Origin: Phenylobacterium sp.
GTDB taxonomy: Bacteria > Pseudomonadota > Alphaproteobacteria > Caulobacterales > Caulobacteraceae
NCBI RefSeq assembly: GCF_022402485.1
Contig: NZ_JAKRSA010000024.1
Span: 122,358 to 186,357 of the forward strand
Direction: 5' to 3'
Length of the DNA: 64,000 nt
A model generated the notes under the pieces. The model saw only the letters and a program-made list of their open reading frames with translations, had not been told where the DNA came from and searched no databases. The position numbers and the translations under genes were made by a program. Positions 25,780-33,723 of the stretch are shown one piece after another; position 1 is the stretch's first letter; each line of letters starts with the position of its first letter.

Positions 25780-26577
25780 CTAGGGCTCGGCCACAAACGT
25801 TCTCACCGCCGCCAAGTATGCTTCGAAGTTCTCCCGCCGCAGGTTGTGGCCGGCTCCGGGGATGTAGGCGACCTGGAGTCGGGCGTTGAGGGCGGCGGCC
25901 TCTTCAGCGAGAGCCGGGGTGACCATTCCGCCGGCCTCGGCGTCGCCGCGGATCAGCAAGGTGGGGCAGGTTATCGCCGCGAGTTCGTCCTGCCAGCGTG
26001 TGGCGTAGGCGGGCATGGCGTCTGGATCAACCTGGCGCTTTGAAGCCGCCCAGGCGGGGAAGTCGTCGTCATGCCATAGCGGCGACTGAGCGCGGCCCAT
26101 GGCGGTGATCTCGGCTTCGGTCATGGCGTGGAAGCGTTCGACCTGTTCGCGGAACCGCTGGGCGCGGGGCTTGATCGAGGCGGGTTCGGTCGGCGGGACC
26201 AGGGGCGGGTCTTCCAGGATTACCTTGGCGGCGAGGCCGGGACGTGCAGCGGCGCAGGCGGCGGTGGCGCGGGCACCCACTGAGTGGCCCATCAGGATGG
26301 GCGCATTGAGGCCAAGGGCGTCGATGGCTTCGGCTAGGTCGCGGGCTGGATCGCGAACCTCCACGCCTTCGAAGCCGGAGCTTTCGCCGTGGCCGCGCGC
26401 GTCGAGCATGATCACATCGAAGTCGGGCGCTAACGCCTTGGCGAGCCTGGACCAGCACAGGCCGTTGTCGGTGAGGCCATGCGACAGCACCAGGGGCGGT
26501 CCGTCGCCGCCGGTGCGGTGAAGGGCCAGATGGCTGCCGGCGACGGTCACGAAGTCTTTGCGCCAAGTATTGGTCAC
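25780..26577 (-). CDS. Alpha/beta-hydrolase fold enzyme
   Basis: A 265-residue soluble hydrolase. It has an oxyanion-side HG in LSHGLTDNG, a nucleophile elbow GHSVGA with Ser99, an acid Asp212 (IRGDAEAG) and the catalytic His244 (GAGHNLRRE). The complete triad suggests an active esterase, lactonase or C-C hydrolase. The start is GTG 26577, which overlaps the stop of the aldo/keto reductase as GTGA and indicates translational coupling. It is the last gene of the three-gene cassette and ends about 30 bases from the left AT-rich repeat. The substrate is unknown. Confidence 0.88.
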   Translation of the reverse strand: MTNTWRKDFVTVAGSHLALHRTGGDGPPLVLSHGLTDNGLCWSRLAKALAPDFDVIMLDARGHGESSGFEGVEVRDPARDLAEAIDALGLNAPILMGHSVGARATAACAAARPGLAAKVILEDPPLVPPTEPASIKPRAQRFREQVERFHAMTEAEITAMGRAQSPLWHDDDFPAWAASKRQVDPDAMPAYATRWQDELAAITCPTLLIRGDAEAGGMVTPALAEEAAALNARLQVAYIPGAGHNLRRENFEAYLAAVRTFVAEP

Positions 26578-27539
26578 CAAGCGTAGGCTTCCGGCGCTGG
26601 CCCGCAAGGTGGGAAGATGGCATCGATCTCAGCCAGGGTGGCACCATCCAGCGCCAGGTCCGTGGCGTGCAGCGCCGAGGTCAGTTGTTCCCGACGGCGG
26701 GGGCCGATGATCGCACTGGTGAGGCCCGGCTGGTGCAGCAGCCAGGCCAGCGCCACGGCGCTCGAGCTCTTGCCAAGGGCTTCACACAGTGCGGCGAAGC
26801 GGGCGAGCTGATCCGCGCGCGCGTCTGCCTCCAGGATGACGCCGTCGGCGCTGCGTCGGCCATCTGTGTCGGCGGAAGCGCCGGCGAGGAGGCCGCCAGC
26901 CAGGGGGCTCCAGGCGATGACGCCCATGCCGTAGGCCTGACAGGCGGGGATTACCTCCAGCTCGGCGCGGCGTTCGATCAGATTGTAGAGGCTCTGTTCG
27001 CAGACCAGCCCCAGCCGAGTTGTCGCCATGGCCCGCTCGTTGGCGCGCGCGATGGCCCAGCCCGGAAAGTTGCTGGTTCCAACATAGGTGATTTTTCCTT
27101 GGGCGATTAACCGATCCATCGCCTGCCAGATTTCCTCAGGCGAGGCGGCACGGTCGATGTGGTGGAATTGGTAGAGATCGATGTGGTCCACCCGAAGGCG
27201 CTTCAGGCTTGCGTCACAGGCCATCTGGATGTGGCGCGCGGAAAGGCCCCGGTCATTGATGTCGTCCGACATTGGCTCATGGACCTTGGTGGCCAGCACG
27301 ATCCGGTCGCGCCGGGCGCGGTCTTCGGCCAGCCAGCCGCCCAGAAGGGTCTCGGTGGCGCCGACGCCGAGATGGCCGCCGTACTGGTTGGCGGTGTCGA
27401 TGAAGTTGATCCCGGCCTCAACGGCGTCATCGAGGATCGCAAAGCTCTCAGTTTCTGAGGTGCGCGGGCCGAAGTTCATGGTCCCCAGGCAGAGGGCGCT
27501 GACCTGAAGCGCAGTGCGGCCTAGCCTGCGATAAATCAC
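26574..27539 (-). CDS. Aldo/keto reductase
   Basis: A 321-residue NADPH-dependent reductase of the AKR superfamily (YajO/Tas-like branch). The catalytic tetrad is complete: Asp48 and Tyr53 (FIDTANQYG), Lys85 (LATKVHE) and His126 (YQFHHID). A cofactor-binding C-terminal IIGPRRREQL is present. The start is GTG 27539, which shares its first base with the stop of the PhyH gene (TAGTG), so reinitiation is likely. Codons upstream of this GTG are only the antisense shadow of the PhyH frame. It probably reduces a carbonyl intermediate made in the same short pathway. Confidence 0.92.
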   Translation of the reverse strand: MIYRRLGRTALQVSALCLGTMNFGPRTSETESFAILDDAVEAGINFIDTANQYGGHLGVGATETLLGGWLAEDRARRDRIVLATKVHEPMSDDINDRGLSARHIQMACDASLKRLRVDHIDLYQFHHIDRAASPEEIWQAMDRLIAQGKITYVGTSNFPGWAIARANERAMATTRLGLVCEQSLYNLIERRAELEVIPACQAYGMGVIAWSPLAGGLLAGASADTDGRRSADGVILEADARADQLARFAALCEALGKSSSAVALAWLLHQPGLTSAIIGPRRREQLTSALHATDLALDGATLAEIDAIFPPCGPAPEAYAW

Positions 27540-28480
27540 TAGGGTGCCCTCAAAGTCGGTCCGGTCACCAGGGTCTCGCTGGAGTCGGCCACGCAGTGGC
27601 GGACCATCCTCTGGGCGCGTTCCGACAACGTCTTGTAGTCCGCATAGGTGATGCCCGGCACGATCGGTTCCCGGAACCAAGGGGCGTAGAATTCCAGGTT
27701 CGGGATGGATCGGATCTGATCGGAGACATTGGGCGTGCCGCCGTGCCAGGCGCGCACGTCGCGGATCATCACCGCGCCAGCCGGGGCGGGACAGACGGTG
27801 GAGAGGCGCATCCACTCGGGTTCCTGGTCCAGCGTAGGGATCGGCGTACGGGAATGCTGGGTGCCGGGGATCTGTCGGGTGGGACCGTTCAGCCGCGTCA
27901 CATCCTGGGGAAGGAAGTTGGCGCAGACATAGGGGCAGGGCAGGTCGCGGATGGTCAGCTGCCGGCGCGGGTCGTAGAAGGCGCTGAAGGGCGTAGTGGT
28001 GGTGTCGCGCCAGTCGCGGACATCGGAGTGCAACGGCTGATAGCCGACCGCGCCCGGAAGGCAGAAGTCGCCGCTCGCCGCGCGTAGCACGTAGTCTTCG
28101 GACTGGAAGATCCCGGTCACCACATCGGCGACGACCGTATTGTCGAGGAGCATCTGCCACTCGGGGCGGTGCAGTTGGCTCCGCGTCAGGCTGGAGCCGC
28201 CGAAGGAATAGCGGTGCGAGCCGCGGTTACCGGCCCTGTCCGAGTCCAGCGCCAGGATCTCGTCTATCGCGGTGGCGCAACCCCGCGCCAGGATCTCGGT
28301 CTGCTCGGAGTCGAGGGCGTCGGCGATGACCACAAACCCGTCACGTCGGAACAGCTCGACCGCATGCCGCGTGTCGGCGGGCGTGAGGATCTCCAGACCT
28401 TTGATGCCATTCTGGGCTTCCAGATAGGCCCGCAGGGCGAGGACCTCAGGCGTGACCCATGAGCCTTGAGTACCGTCCAT
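27539..28480 (-). CDS. Phytanoyl-CoA dioxygenase (PhyH) family oxygenase
   Basis: A 313-residue Fe(II)/2-oxoglutarate dioxygenase of the PhyH family. The iron ligands are His151 and Asp153 (PLHSDVRDW) and His246 (RAWHGGTPN), with Arg257 for 2OG. The family contains hydroxylases of acyl-CoA, ectoine and many secondary metabolites, so the substrate is open. The ATG at 28480 follows AGGAGG by six bases, the strongest ribosome site in the region, and a promoter lies just upstream. It is the first gene of the cassette, coupled to the reductase by TAGTG. Confidence 0.9.
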   Translation of the reverse strand: MDGTQGSWVTPEVLALRAYLEAQNGIKGLEILTPADTRHAVELFRRDGFVVIADALDSEQTEILARGCATAIDEILALDSDRAGNRGSHRYSFGGSSLTRSQLHRPEWQMLLDNTVVADVVTGIFQSEDYVLRAASGDFCLPGAVGYQPLHSDVRDWRDTTTTPFSAFYDPRRQLTIRDLPCPYVCANFLPQDVTRLNGPTRQIPGTQHSRTPIPTLDQEPEWMRLSTVCPAPAGAVMIRDVRAWHGGTPNVSDQIRSIPNLEFYAPWFREPIVPGITYADYKTLSERAQRMVRHCVADSSETLVTGPTLRAP

Positions 28481-28522
28481 GGTGTTCCTCCTGCGCCGCC
28501 AGGACTATTATATTAAACGTCA

Positions 28523-28551
28523 ATAGTATTCGATGTGACTTGAGCGTGCAA
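28523..28551 (-). promoter_or_regulatory. Promoter with overlapping inverted repeat for the PhyH cassette
   Basis: On the minus strand TTGCAC (28551-28546) and TACTAT (28528-28523) are spaced by exactly 17 bases. An inverted repeat ACTATT/AATAGT at 28504-28527 overlaps the -10 box and could be an operator. The patch is AT-rich compared with its surroundings. Confidence 0.45.
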
Positions 28552-28936
28552 CCGTGCGGCGCGAACCTTGCGGTCACGTCTAGTTTGTGGGCTGGCCGCG
28601 CCTGCGGGGAATAAAGCCGGAAGCGTTGGCGTCACCGCCAAACTGGGCAATCCCAAAGCCGGCTTCGTGCTGATCGACTTCAAGCTGAACGGCGACCCCC
28701 GCTCATAGCGGATTGAGGCCTAGGCCGCCTTCAGGATGCGCGCCACCTGAGCCGGGGGACTCGTGCGGAGCGTGACCTCGCGTCCAAGCCTTTCATAGTA
28801 TCACCACTGTTTAGGGCTTGGCGTACCGTCTGAAGCGATCGAACCGTTTATCCCAGCAAGAAATTAGGGCGCGGGTTGGGGTGATCCCCGCAATGCGCAA
28901 ATTAAATGATTTATTCTAATAACTTAATGCCGGGGA
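28552..28936. other. Gap with two short C-terminal gene fragments
   Basis: This stretch has no intact gene. On the plus strand, 28577-28707 reads an open frame ending KLGNPKAGFVLIDFKLNG plus four residues and a TAG stop. On the minus strand, a short frame between about 28800 and 28725 ends GREVTLRTSPPAQVARILKA plus one residue and a stop, and is cut by a stop at its upstream side. Both look like C-terminal remnants of lost genes. I do not recognise either. The right AT-rich repeat copy and the tRNA-Ser gene follow. Confidence 0.4.
28900..28911. repeat. Right copy of 12-bp AT-rich inverted repeat
   Basis: AATTAAATGATT, the reverse complement of 25738-25749, lies 25 bases from the 3' end of the tRNA-Ser gene. 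With one base indel, the similarity extends a few bases further (ATTA against TATT). Confidence 0.45.
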
Positions 28937-29026
28937 TGGCGGACGGGGTGGGATTCGAACCCACGGTGGGCTTTCACCCACGGCGGTTTTCAAGACCGCT
29001 GCCTTAAACCACTCGGCCACCCGTCC
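28937..29026 (-). tRNA. tRNA-Ser(UGA)
   Basis: A 90-base class II tRNA. The acceptor stem GGACGGG/CCCGTCC is perfect. The D arm is GCCGAGTGGTTTAAGGC and the anticodon stem-loop is GCGGT-CTTGAAA-ACCGC with anticodon TGA, reading UCA. There is a long variable arm (GTGGGTGAAAGCCCAC) typical of serine tRNAs, and a T arm with TTCGAAT. Discriminator G and an encoded CCA end the gene. It is oriented with its 3' end toward the accessory cassette. Confidence 0.96.
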
Positions 29027-29141
29027 GGAGGGGCGGCCTATAGCAGGGCCTGGGCTGATCTTCCAAGGGCTCAGACGGGCTTAACCTCCTCTCAAGGCTC
29101 CCGGTTCATCATCCGCTAAGGATGTGCACAGGAGGCCGGCC

Positions 29142-29741
29142 ATGCTTGGCCAGCGGCGGAAGCCCACCGCAACGATCCGGACCCTGGTAGGGGTCAGCCT
29201 CGGCGCCCTGGTGGTCACCGCCTGCGCGGCGCCCAAGCCCAAGCTGGCCAGTCGGCTACCGCAGGATCCTTCCGCGTCCAGTCAGGCACCCAGCGGGGCA
29301 GGGGGAACCTATAAGGTGGGTAAGCCCTACCAGGTGGCCGGCGTCTGGTACGTGCCCAAAGAGGACCCGAACTACAACCGGGTGGGGGTCGCCTCCTGGT
29401 ACGGGGCCCAGTTCCACGCCAAGACCACGGCCAATGGCGAAACCTTCAATATGGACGCCATGACGGCGGCCCACACCACCTTGCCCATGCCGAGCCTGGT
29501 GGAGGTCACCAACCTGGAGAATGGCCGCAAGGTTGTGGTCCGGGTCAATGACCGCGGACCGTTCGTGGGCGACCGGATCATCGACATGTCCAGGGCCGCG
29601 GCCCGGGAGCTCGACTTTGAGTCCAAGGGACTGGCCCGGGTTCGAGTCCGCTATCTCGGGCCAGCGCCCCTTGGGGGTGGCAGCGACCCTGGCGTGCGGC
29701 GGGCGAGACTGTCGATCGGCCCCTTCTCATTGGGACGTTGA
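29142..29741 (+). CDS. rlpA: RlpA-like septal lipoprotein
   Basis: A 199-residue lipoprotein with lipobox VTAC (Cys28) and a double-psi beta-barrel RlpA domain (about 87-175). Visible signatures are GVASWYGAQFHAKTTANGE, TTLPMPSLVEVTNLENGR and VRVNDRGPFVGDRIIDMS. RlpA enzymes are outer-membrane lytic transglycosylases that act on denuded septal glycan; this one lacks a C-terminal SPOR domain. AGGAGG six bases upstream fixes ATG 29142. In many relatives a D-Ala-D-Ala carboxypeptidase gene lies between rlpA and tmk, but here only 84 bases separate them. Confidence 0.92.
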   Translation: MLGQRRKPTATIRTLVGVSLGALVVTACAAPKPKLASRLPQDPSASSQAPSGAGGTYKVGKPYQVAGVWYVPKEDPNYNRVGVASWYGAQFHAKTTANGETFNMDAMTAAHTTLPMPSLVEVTNLENGRKVVVRVNDRGPFVGDRIIDMSRAAARELDFESKGLARVRVRYLGPAPLGGGSDPGVRRARLSIGPFSLGR

Positions 29742-29825
29742 GCCAGCTGGCGCCTGCTGGCCTAGACCCGGCGATGCCCGCGGACGGCGCCAGTATGGCT
29801 GGACTTACGCCGCGAAACGGCCAAT

Positions 29826-30473
29826 TTGAGCCCTGTGACCCAGGGCCATTTCATCACATTCGAAGGCGGGGAGGGGGGCGGCAAGTCCACCCAGCTTCGC
29901 CTGTTGGCGGAGCGTGTCAAGGCGCTGGGCCTGGAGGTCATCGCCACGCGAGAGCCAGGTGGCTCGCCGGGGGCCGAGGCTATCCGCGACCTGCTGGTGC
30001 GCGGGGAGGCTGACCGCTGGTCGGCTATGACCGAGACCCTATTGATGTATGCCGCCCGGCGCGATCATGTGGAGCGGGTGATCCGTCCCGCCCTGGCGCG
30101 GGGGGCCTGGGTACTGTGCGATCGCTTTGCCGATTCCACCCGGGCCTATCAGGGGGCGGCGGGCGGAACCGACGAGGCTTTGATCGCAGCCCTAGAACAC
30201 CACGTCTTGGGTGATGTCCGCCCCGATTTGACCCTGATCCTCGACCTTCCCGCCGAGGTGGGCCTGTCCCGCGCCGCCAGCCGGGCGGGGGCCGAGACCC
30301 GCTTTGAATCCAAAGGTCAGGCCTTTCATGCAAGGCTCCGTCAGGCCTTCCTGGAGATCGCCGCTCGGGAACCGGCCCGGTGCCGCATCCTCGATGCCAG
30401 CCAGCCGCTGGAGGTGGTCAGCGCCGAGATCTGGGCAGCGGTGGCCCAACGTCTGGAGGCCCCGCTTGGCTGA
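29826..30473 (+). CDS. tmk: Thymidylate kinase
   Basis: Phosphorylates dTMP to dTDP. It is 215 residues long, with a P-loop FEGGEGGGKSTQLR near 13-26, TREPGGSPGAEAIR and DRFADSTRAYQG (the DR(Y/F) motif). The short LID region (SRAGAETRFE) is typical. The start is TTG 29826; a GTG three codons later is an alternative. It overlaps holB by eight bases and heads the tmk-holB-tatD-MBL-formyltransferase run. Confidence 0.95.
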   Translation: MSPVTQGHFITFEGGEGGGKSTQLRLLAERVKALGLEVIATREPGGSPGAEAIRDLLVRGEADRWSAMTETLLMYAARRDHVERVIRPALARGAWVLCDRFADSTRAYQGAAGGTDEALIAALEHHVLGDVRPDLTLILDLPAEVGLSRAASRAGAETRFESKGQAFHARLRQAFLEIAAREPARCRILDASQPLEVVSAEIWAAVAQRLEAPLG

Positions 30474-31470
30474 GCGTGTGGCGCCGCCCCATCCCCGGGA
30501 TGTCTATGATCTTACTGGCCATGAAGGCCCAGAGGCCGCCTTCGAGGACGCCAGATCCAGAGGCCGGCTGCACCATGCCTGGCTGCTCACGGGACCGGAA
30601 GGCGTCGGCAAGGCAACCTTCGCTTACCGCGCCGCCCGGCGTCTGCTCGGCGCACCGGCCGCGCCGGGGCACGGGGTGTTGGGGGTCGATCCCGACCATC
30701 CGGTGAGCCGGCAGGTGGCGGCAAGATCGCACCCCGATCTGCTGGTCATCGAGCGGATGGGCGAGGACGGCAAGCTGCGCAAATCCATTCCCGTGGATGA
30801 GGCGCGCAAGCTGTCGGATTTCTTCTCCAAGTCCCCGGCCAGCGCCCCGCACCGGGTTGCGATCATCGATCCCGCCGACGACCTGAACGTCAATGCCGCC
30901 AATGCCGTGCTGAAGACCTTGGAAGAACCCCCGCCAAGGGGCGTGATCTTCCTGGTCTCCCATGCGCCGGGTCGACTTCTGCCCACCATCCGGTCCCGCT
31001 GTCGCCGGCTGCTGTTTCGTCCCCTGGGCCTGGAAGCCACGGCGGCCTTTGTCCGCGACCATGCCCGGGTCAATCCCGAGGAGGCCCTGCGGCTGGCGCG
31101 GATGTCGGGGGAGGCACCAGGGCGGGCCCTCACCCTGGCGGCGGGTGCCGCCTTAGCGCTGGATGACGCCGCCCGGGAGATCCTTGCCGATCTGCCGGAC
31201 TTTGATGAGGCCATAGCCTTGGCGCTGACAGACCGGTTTCGAGGCGGGGAGGGGGCTGCCAACTTTGCCCTGTTCATGGAGCGCCTTGGAGAGCGGGTCC
31301 ACGTCCTGGCGCGGGAGCGCGCGGCTGAGGGGCGGGGCGGCCTTGATCCTTGGGCGCAGGCGTGGGAGAGGCTGACCGCCCTGCCGCGCGAGGTCGAGGG
31401 CCTCAATCTCGACCGCGCCGACGCCCTGTTCACGGCGCTTCGCGAGTTGCGGTCCGCCGCCCGCACCTGA
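30466..31470 (+). CDS. holB: DNA polymerase III delta-prime subunit
   Basis: A 334-residue clamp-loader subunit. Key features are HHAWLLTGPEGVGKATFAYRA (P-loop-like), the KSIPVDEARKLSDFFSKSP segment, NVNAANAVLKTLEEPPPRGV and the SRCRRL sensor region. The delta-prime P-loop need not hydrolyse ATP. The start is TTG 30466 inside the end of tmk, or GTG 30478. Only 18 bases separate it from tatD; many alphaproteobacteria carry metG at this point, and none is present here. Confidence 0.93.
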   Translation: MAERVAPPHPRDVYDLTGHEGPEAAFEDARSRGRLHHAWLLTGPEGVGKATFAYRAARRLLGAPAAPGHGVLGVDPDHPVSRQVAARSHPDLLVIERMGEDGKLRKSIPVDEARKLSDFFSKSPASAPHRVAIIDPADDLNVNAANAVLKTLEEPPPRGVIFLVSHAPGRLLPTIRSRCRRLLFRPLGLEATAAFVRDHARVNPEEALRLARMSGEAPGRALTLAAGAALALDDAAREILADLPDFDEAIALALTDRFRGGEGAANFALFMERLGERVHVLARERAAEGRGGLDPWAQAWERLTALPREVEGLNLDRADALFTALRELRSAART

Positions 31471-31488
31471 CCCATCGACATTGATCCC

Positions 31489-32265
31489 ATGCTCATCGAC
31501 AGTCACGTCAACCTGCACGCCCCCCAGTTCAATGAGGACCGTGCCGAGGTCATCGCCCGGGCGCGGGCAGCCGGCATCGCCCTGATGGTCAATATCAGCG
31601 ACAAGGTCTCGGGTTTCGCCGCTGTGCGCGCTGTCGCCGAGGCACCGGACATCTGGTGCACTGTGGGCACCCATCCCCATGAGGCTAAGGAAGACCCAGA
31701 CCTCTCGGCCCAGACCCTGATCGATCTGGCCGCCGATCCCAAGGTGGTCGGGATTGGTGAGACCGGTCTCGACTTTCACTACGACCTCAGTCCGCGAGAC
31801 ATTCAGGCCAAGGTATTCCGCGCCCATGTGGCGGCCGCCCGGGAAACCGGCCTGCCTCTGGTGGTCCATACCCGGGAGGCAGATGCCGTCATGGGGGAGA
31901 TCCTGGAGGAGGAGTACGCTAGGGGCGCCTTTAGGATGCTGATGCACTGCTATACCAGCGGGGCTGATCTGGCCCGGCGGGCTGCAGCGCTAGGTGCCTG
32001 GTTCTCTGTCTCGGGGATCGCCACGTTCAAGGCCGCAGAAGACGTCCGGCAGGTGATCTCCGAGATGCCGCCCGAGCGGATTATTGTAGAGACCGACTGC
32101 CCCTATCTTGCACCCATTCCCTACCGGGGACGGCGCAATGAGCCGGCCTATCTGCCCCACGTCCTGGCCAAGCTGGCAGAGGTGCGGGGCTGGTCTCTGG
32201 CTGAGGCAGAGGCCAGGACCGAGGATGCCTTCTTTGCCCTGTTTGACCGGATCCCTCGACCGTGA
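31489..32265 (+). CDS. tatD: TatD-family metal-dependent hydrolase
   Basis: A 258-residue TIM-barrel hydrolase of the TatD DNase family. Metal and catalytic residues: His6, Glu91 (GIGETGLDFH), His127 (VVHTREA), His153 (MHCYTSG) and Asp203 (VETDCPYLAPIP). The usual N-terminal HxH motif reads HVN, with Asn8 in place of the second histidine; the motif is followed by LHAPQF. This variant is seen in relatives, and it may alter metal binding. It is linked to the next gene by a GTGA overlap. Confidence 0.92.
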   Translation: MLIDSHVNLHAPQFNEDRAEVIARARAAGIALMVNISDKVSGFAAVRAVAEAPDIWCTVGTHPHEAKEDPDLSAQTLIDLAADPKVVGIGETGLDFHYDLSPRDIQAKVFRAHVAAARETGLPLVVHTREADAVMGEILEEEYARGAFRMLMHCYTSGADLARRAAALGAWFSVSGIATFKAAEDVRQVISEMPPERIIVETDCPYLAPIPYRGRRNEPAYLPHVLAKLAEVRGWSLAEAEARTEDAFFALFDRIPRP

Positions 32266-33098
32266 GCGCCAGGCTTGAGTTCACGATTCTTGGCAGCGGA
32301 TCGTCCGGCGGCGTGCCGCGGGCCGATGGGGACTGGGGGGCCTGCGATCCTGGCGAGCCGCGCAATCAGCGCTCCCGCTGCTCCCTGCTGGTCCGCCGTA
32401 GGGGCAGCCCCCAGGAGGCTGACGGCCAGCCCGTCACCACTGTGCTTGTGGACACCTCCCCAGACCTGAGGCTGCAGACGGCGGCGGCCGGGGTGAAGCG
32501 CCTGGACGGGGTCCTGCTGACCCATGATCACGCCGATCAGGTGCATGGCATTGATGACGTGCGCGCCTTTTTCATCCGTCAGCGGGCTAAGATTCCTTGC
32601 TACATGGATGCCGCAACCTGGGCGACGATGCAGCGCCGCTTCGGCTACATCTTCGAAGCTGAAGGGGGGTATCCGGCCATCTGTGATCCGATGACCCTCC
32701 CGCCGCTAGGGCAGGGGTTCAGCATTTCAGGGCCCTCAGGGATCATCCCGGTCACGACCTTTGACCAGGATCATGGGGGGGTGCGTTCGGTGGGATACCG
32801 GTTTGGGGATGTCGCCTATTCCAGTGATCTGGTGGACCTGCCAGAGGCGTCATTTGCAGCCTTGCAGAACCTGGATGTCTGGATCGTGGATGCCCTGCGG
32901 TGGCGTCCGCATCCGACCCATGCCCATGTGGATCTGGCCCTGTCATGGATCGAACGCCTGGCACCCCGCCGCGCCATCCTGACCAATATGCACATCGATC
33001 TGGACTACAAAGACCTCGTCTCCCGCCTGCCCAAGGGGGTTGAGCCGGCCTATGACGGTCTTACATTTTCACATGAATTAGAGGCAGGTTTTTCGTGA
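32262..33098 (+). CDS. PhnP-like MBL-fold metallohydrolase
   Basis: A 278-residue metallo-beta-lactamase fold protein. The zinc motif HxHxDxxH is HDHADQVH (His88, His90, Asp92, His95), with SDLVDLP and HAHVDLAL further on. GSGSSGGVPR near the N-terminus is typical of the PhnP/phosphoribosyl cyclic phosphodiesterase branch. No other phn genes are present, and this gene follows tatD in many alphaproteobacteria, so a nucleotide or RNA repair role is as likely as phosphonate use. It starts with GTG overlapping the tatD stop and itself overlaps the next gene as GTGA. Confidence 0.88.
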   Translation: MSARLEFTILGSGSSGGVPRADGDWGACDPGEPRNQRSRCSLLVRRRGSPQEADGQPVTTVLVDTSPDLRLQTAAAGVKRLDGVLLTHDHADQVHGIDDVRAFFIRQRAKIPCYMDAATWATMQRRFGYIFEAEGGYPAICDPMTLPPLGQGFSISGPSGIIPVTTFDQDHGGVRSVGYRFGDVAYSSDLVDLPEASFAALQNLDVWIVDALRWRPHPTHAHVDLALSWIERLAPRRAILTNMHIDLDYKDLVSRLPKGVEPAYDGLTFSHELEAGFS

Positions 33099-33703
33099 AG
33101 GAACAGCCAATTAGGCTTGGTTTTCTGGCAACGAAAAATGGCACATCCATGCGGGCAATCCTGGCCGCCATTCAGCAGGGAGCGCTTCTGGCCAAGCCTT
33201 GTCTGGTGGTCAGCAATGTAAGAGACGCCCCGGCCCTACACCATGCCGCCGCCGCCGGGGTTCCCACGGCCGTCATCCCCACCAAATCTGATCCTGAAGC
33301 CGCCGACCGCGCCCTGGCAAAGGCCATGGGCGAGGCACAGGTCGATCTGGTGATCCTGTCAGGGTATCTCCGTCGGCTCGGACCGGTGTTTCTGGACCGC
33401 TTCCGGGGCAGGGTTCTCAATATCCATCCCGGACCTCTGCCAGAATTTGGCGGGGAGGGCATGTATGGGCGGCGGGTCCACGAGGCCGTCATCGCCAGCG
33501 GTCTGACGGAAAGTGCTGCGGTCATCCATCTGGTCGACGGGGAGTATGATCACGGGCCAGAGGTGGCGCGAATGACCGTTTCTGTGGACCCTGGTGAAAC
33601 CGCCGAGAGTCTCGAAGCCCGCCTTACAGCACTTGAGCCAGCCTTCTATCTTCGCACCTTGCAGGATATCTCAAGTGGCAGGCGCGCGCTACCACACGTG
33701 TGA
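33095..33703 (+). CDS. PurN-like formyltransferase family protein
   Basis: A 202-residue protein of the phosphoribosylglycinamide formyltransferase fold. The catalytic triad of PurN is kept: Asn109 and His111 (LNIHPGPLPEFGG) and Asp152 (GEYDHGPEVA). The substrate-phosphate loop differs strongly: the canonical GSNLQA-type sequence is replaced by KNGTSMRAI (14-22). This suggests a paralogue or divergent purN, and no purM is beside it. GTG 33095 overlaps the MBL gene stop. The first 60 bases and the end of the preceding gene are notably AT-rich compared with the rest. Confidence 0.8.
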   Translation: MKEQPIRLGFLATKNGTSMRAILAAIQQGALLAKPCLVVSNVRDAPALHHAAAAGVPTAVIPTKSDPEAADRALAKAMGEAQVDLVILSGYLRRLGPVFLDRFRGRVLNIHPGPLPEFGGEGMYGRRVHEAVIASGLTESAAVIHLVDGEYDHGPEVARMTVSVDPGETAESLEARLTALEPAFYLRTLQDISSGRRALPHV

Positions 33704-33723
33704 GTAGATCTTGGCGGCGTCAT

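Noticed and set aside
27540..28160. Upstream extension of the aldo/keto reductase frame
   Set aside because: It is the same-strand out-of-frame reading of the PhyH gene; AKR similarity starts at GTG 27539.
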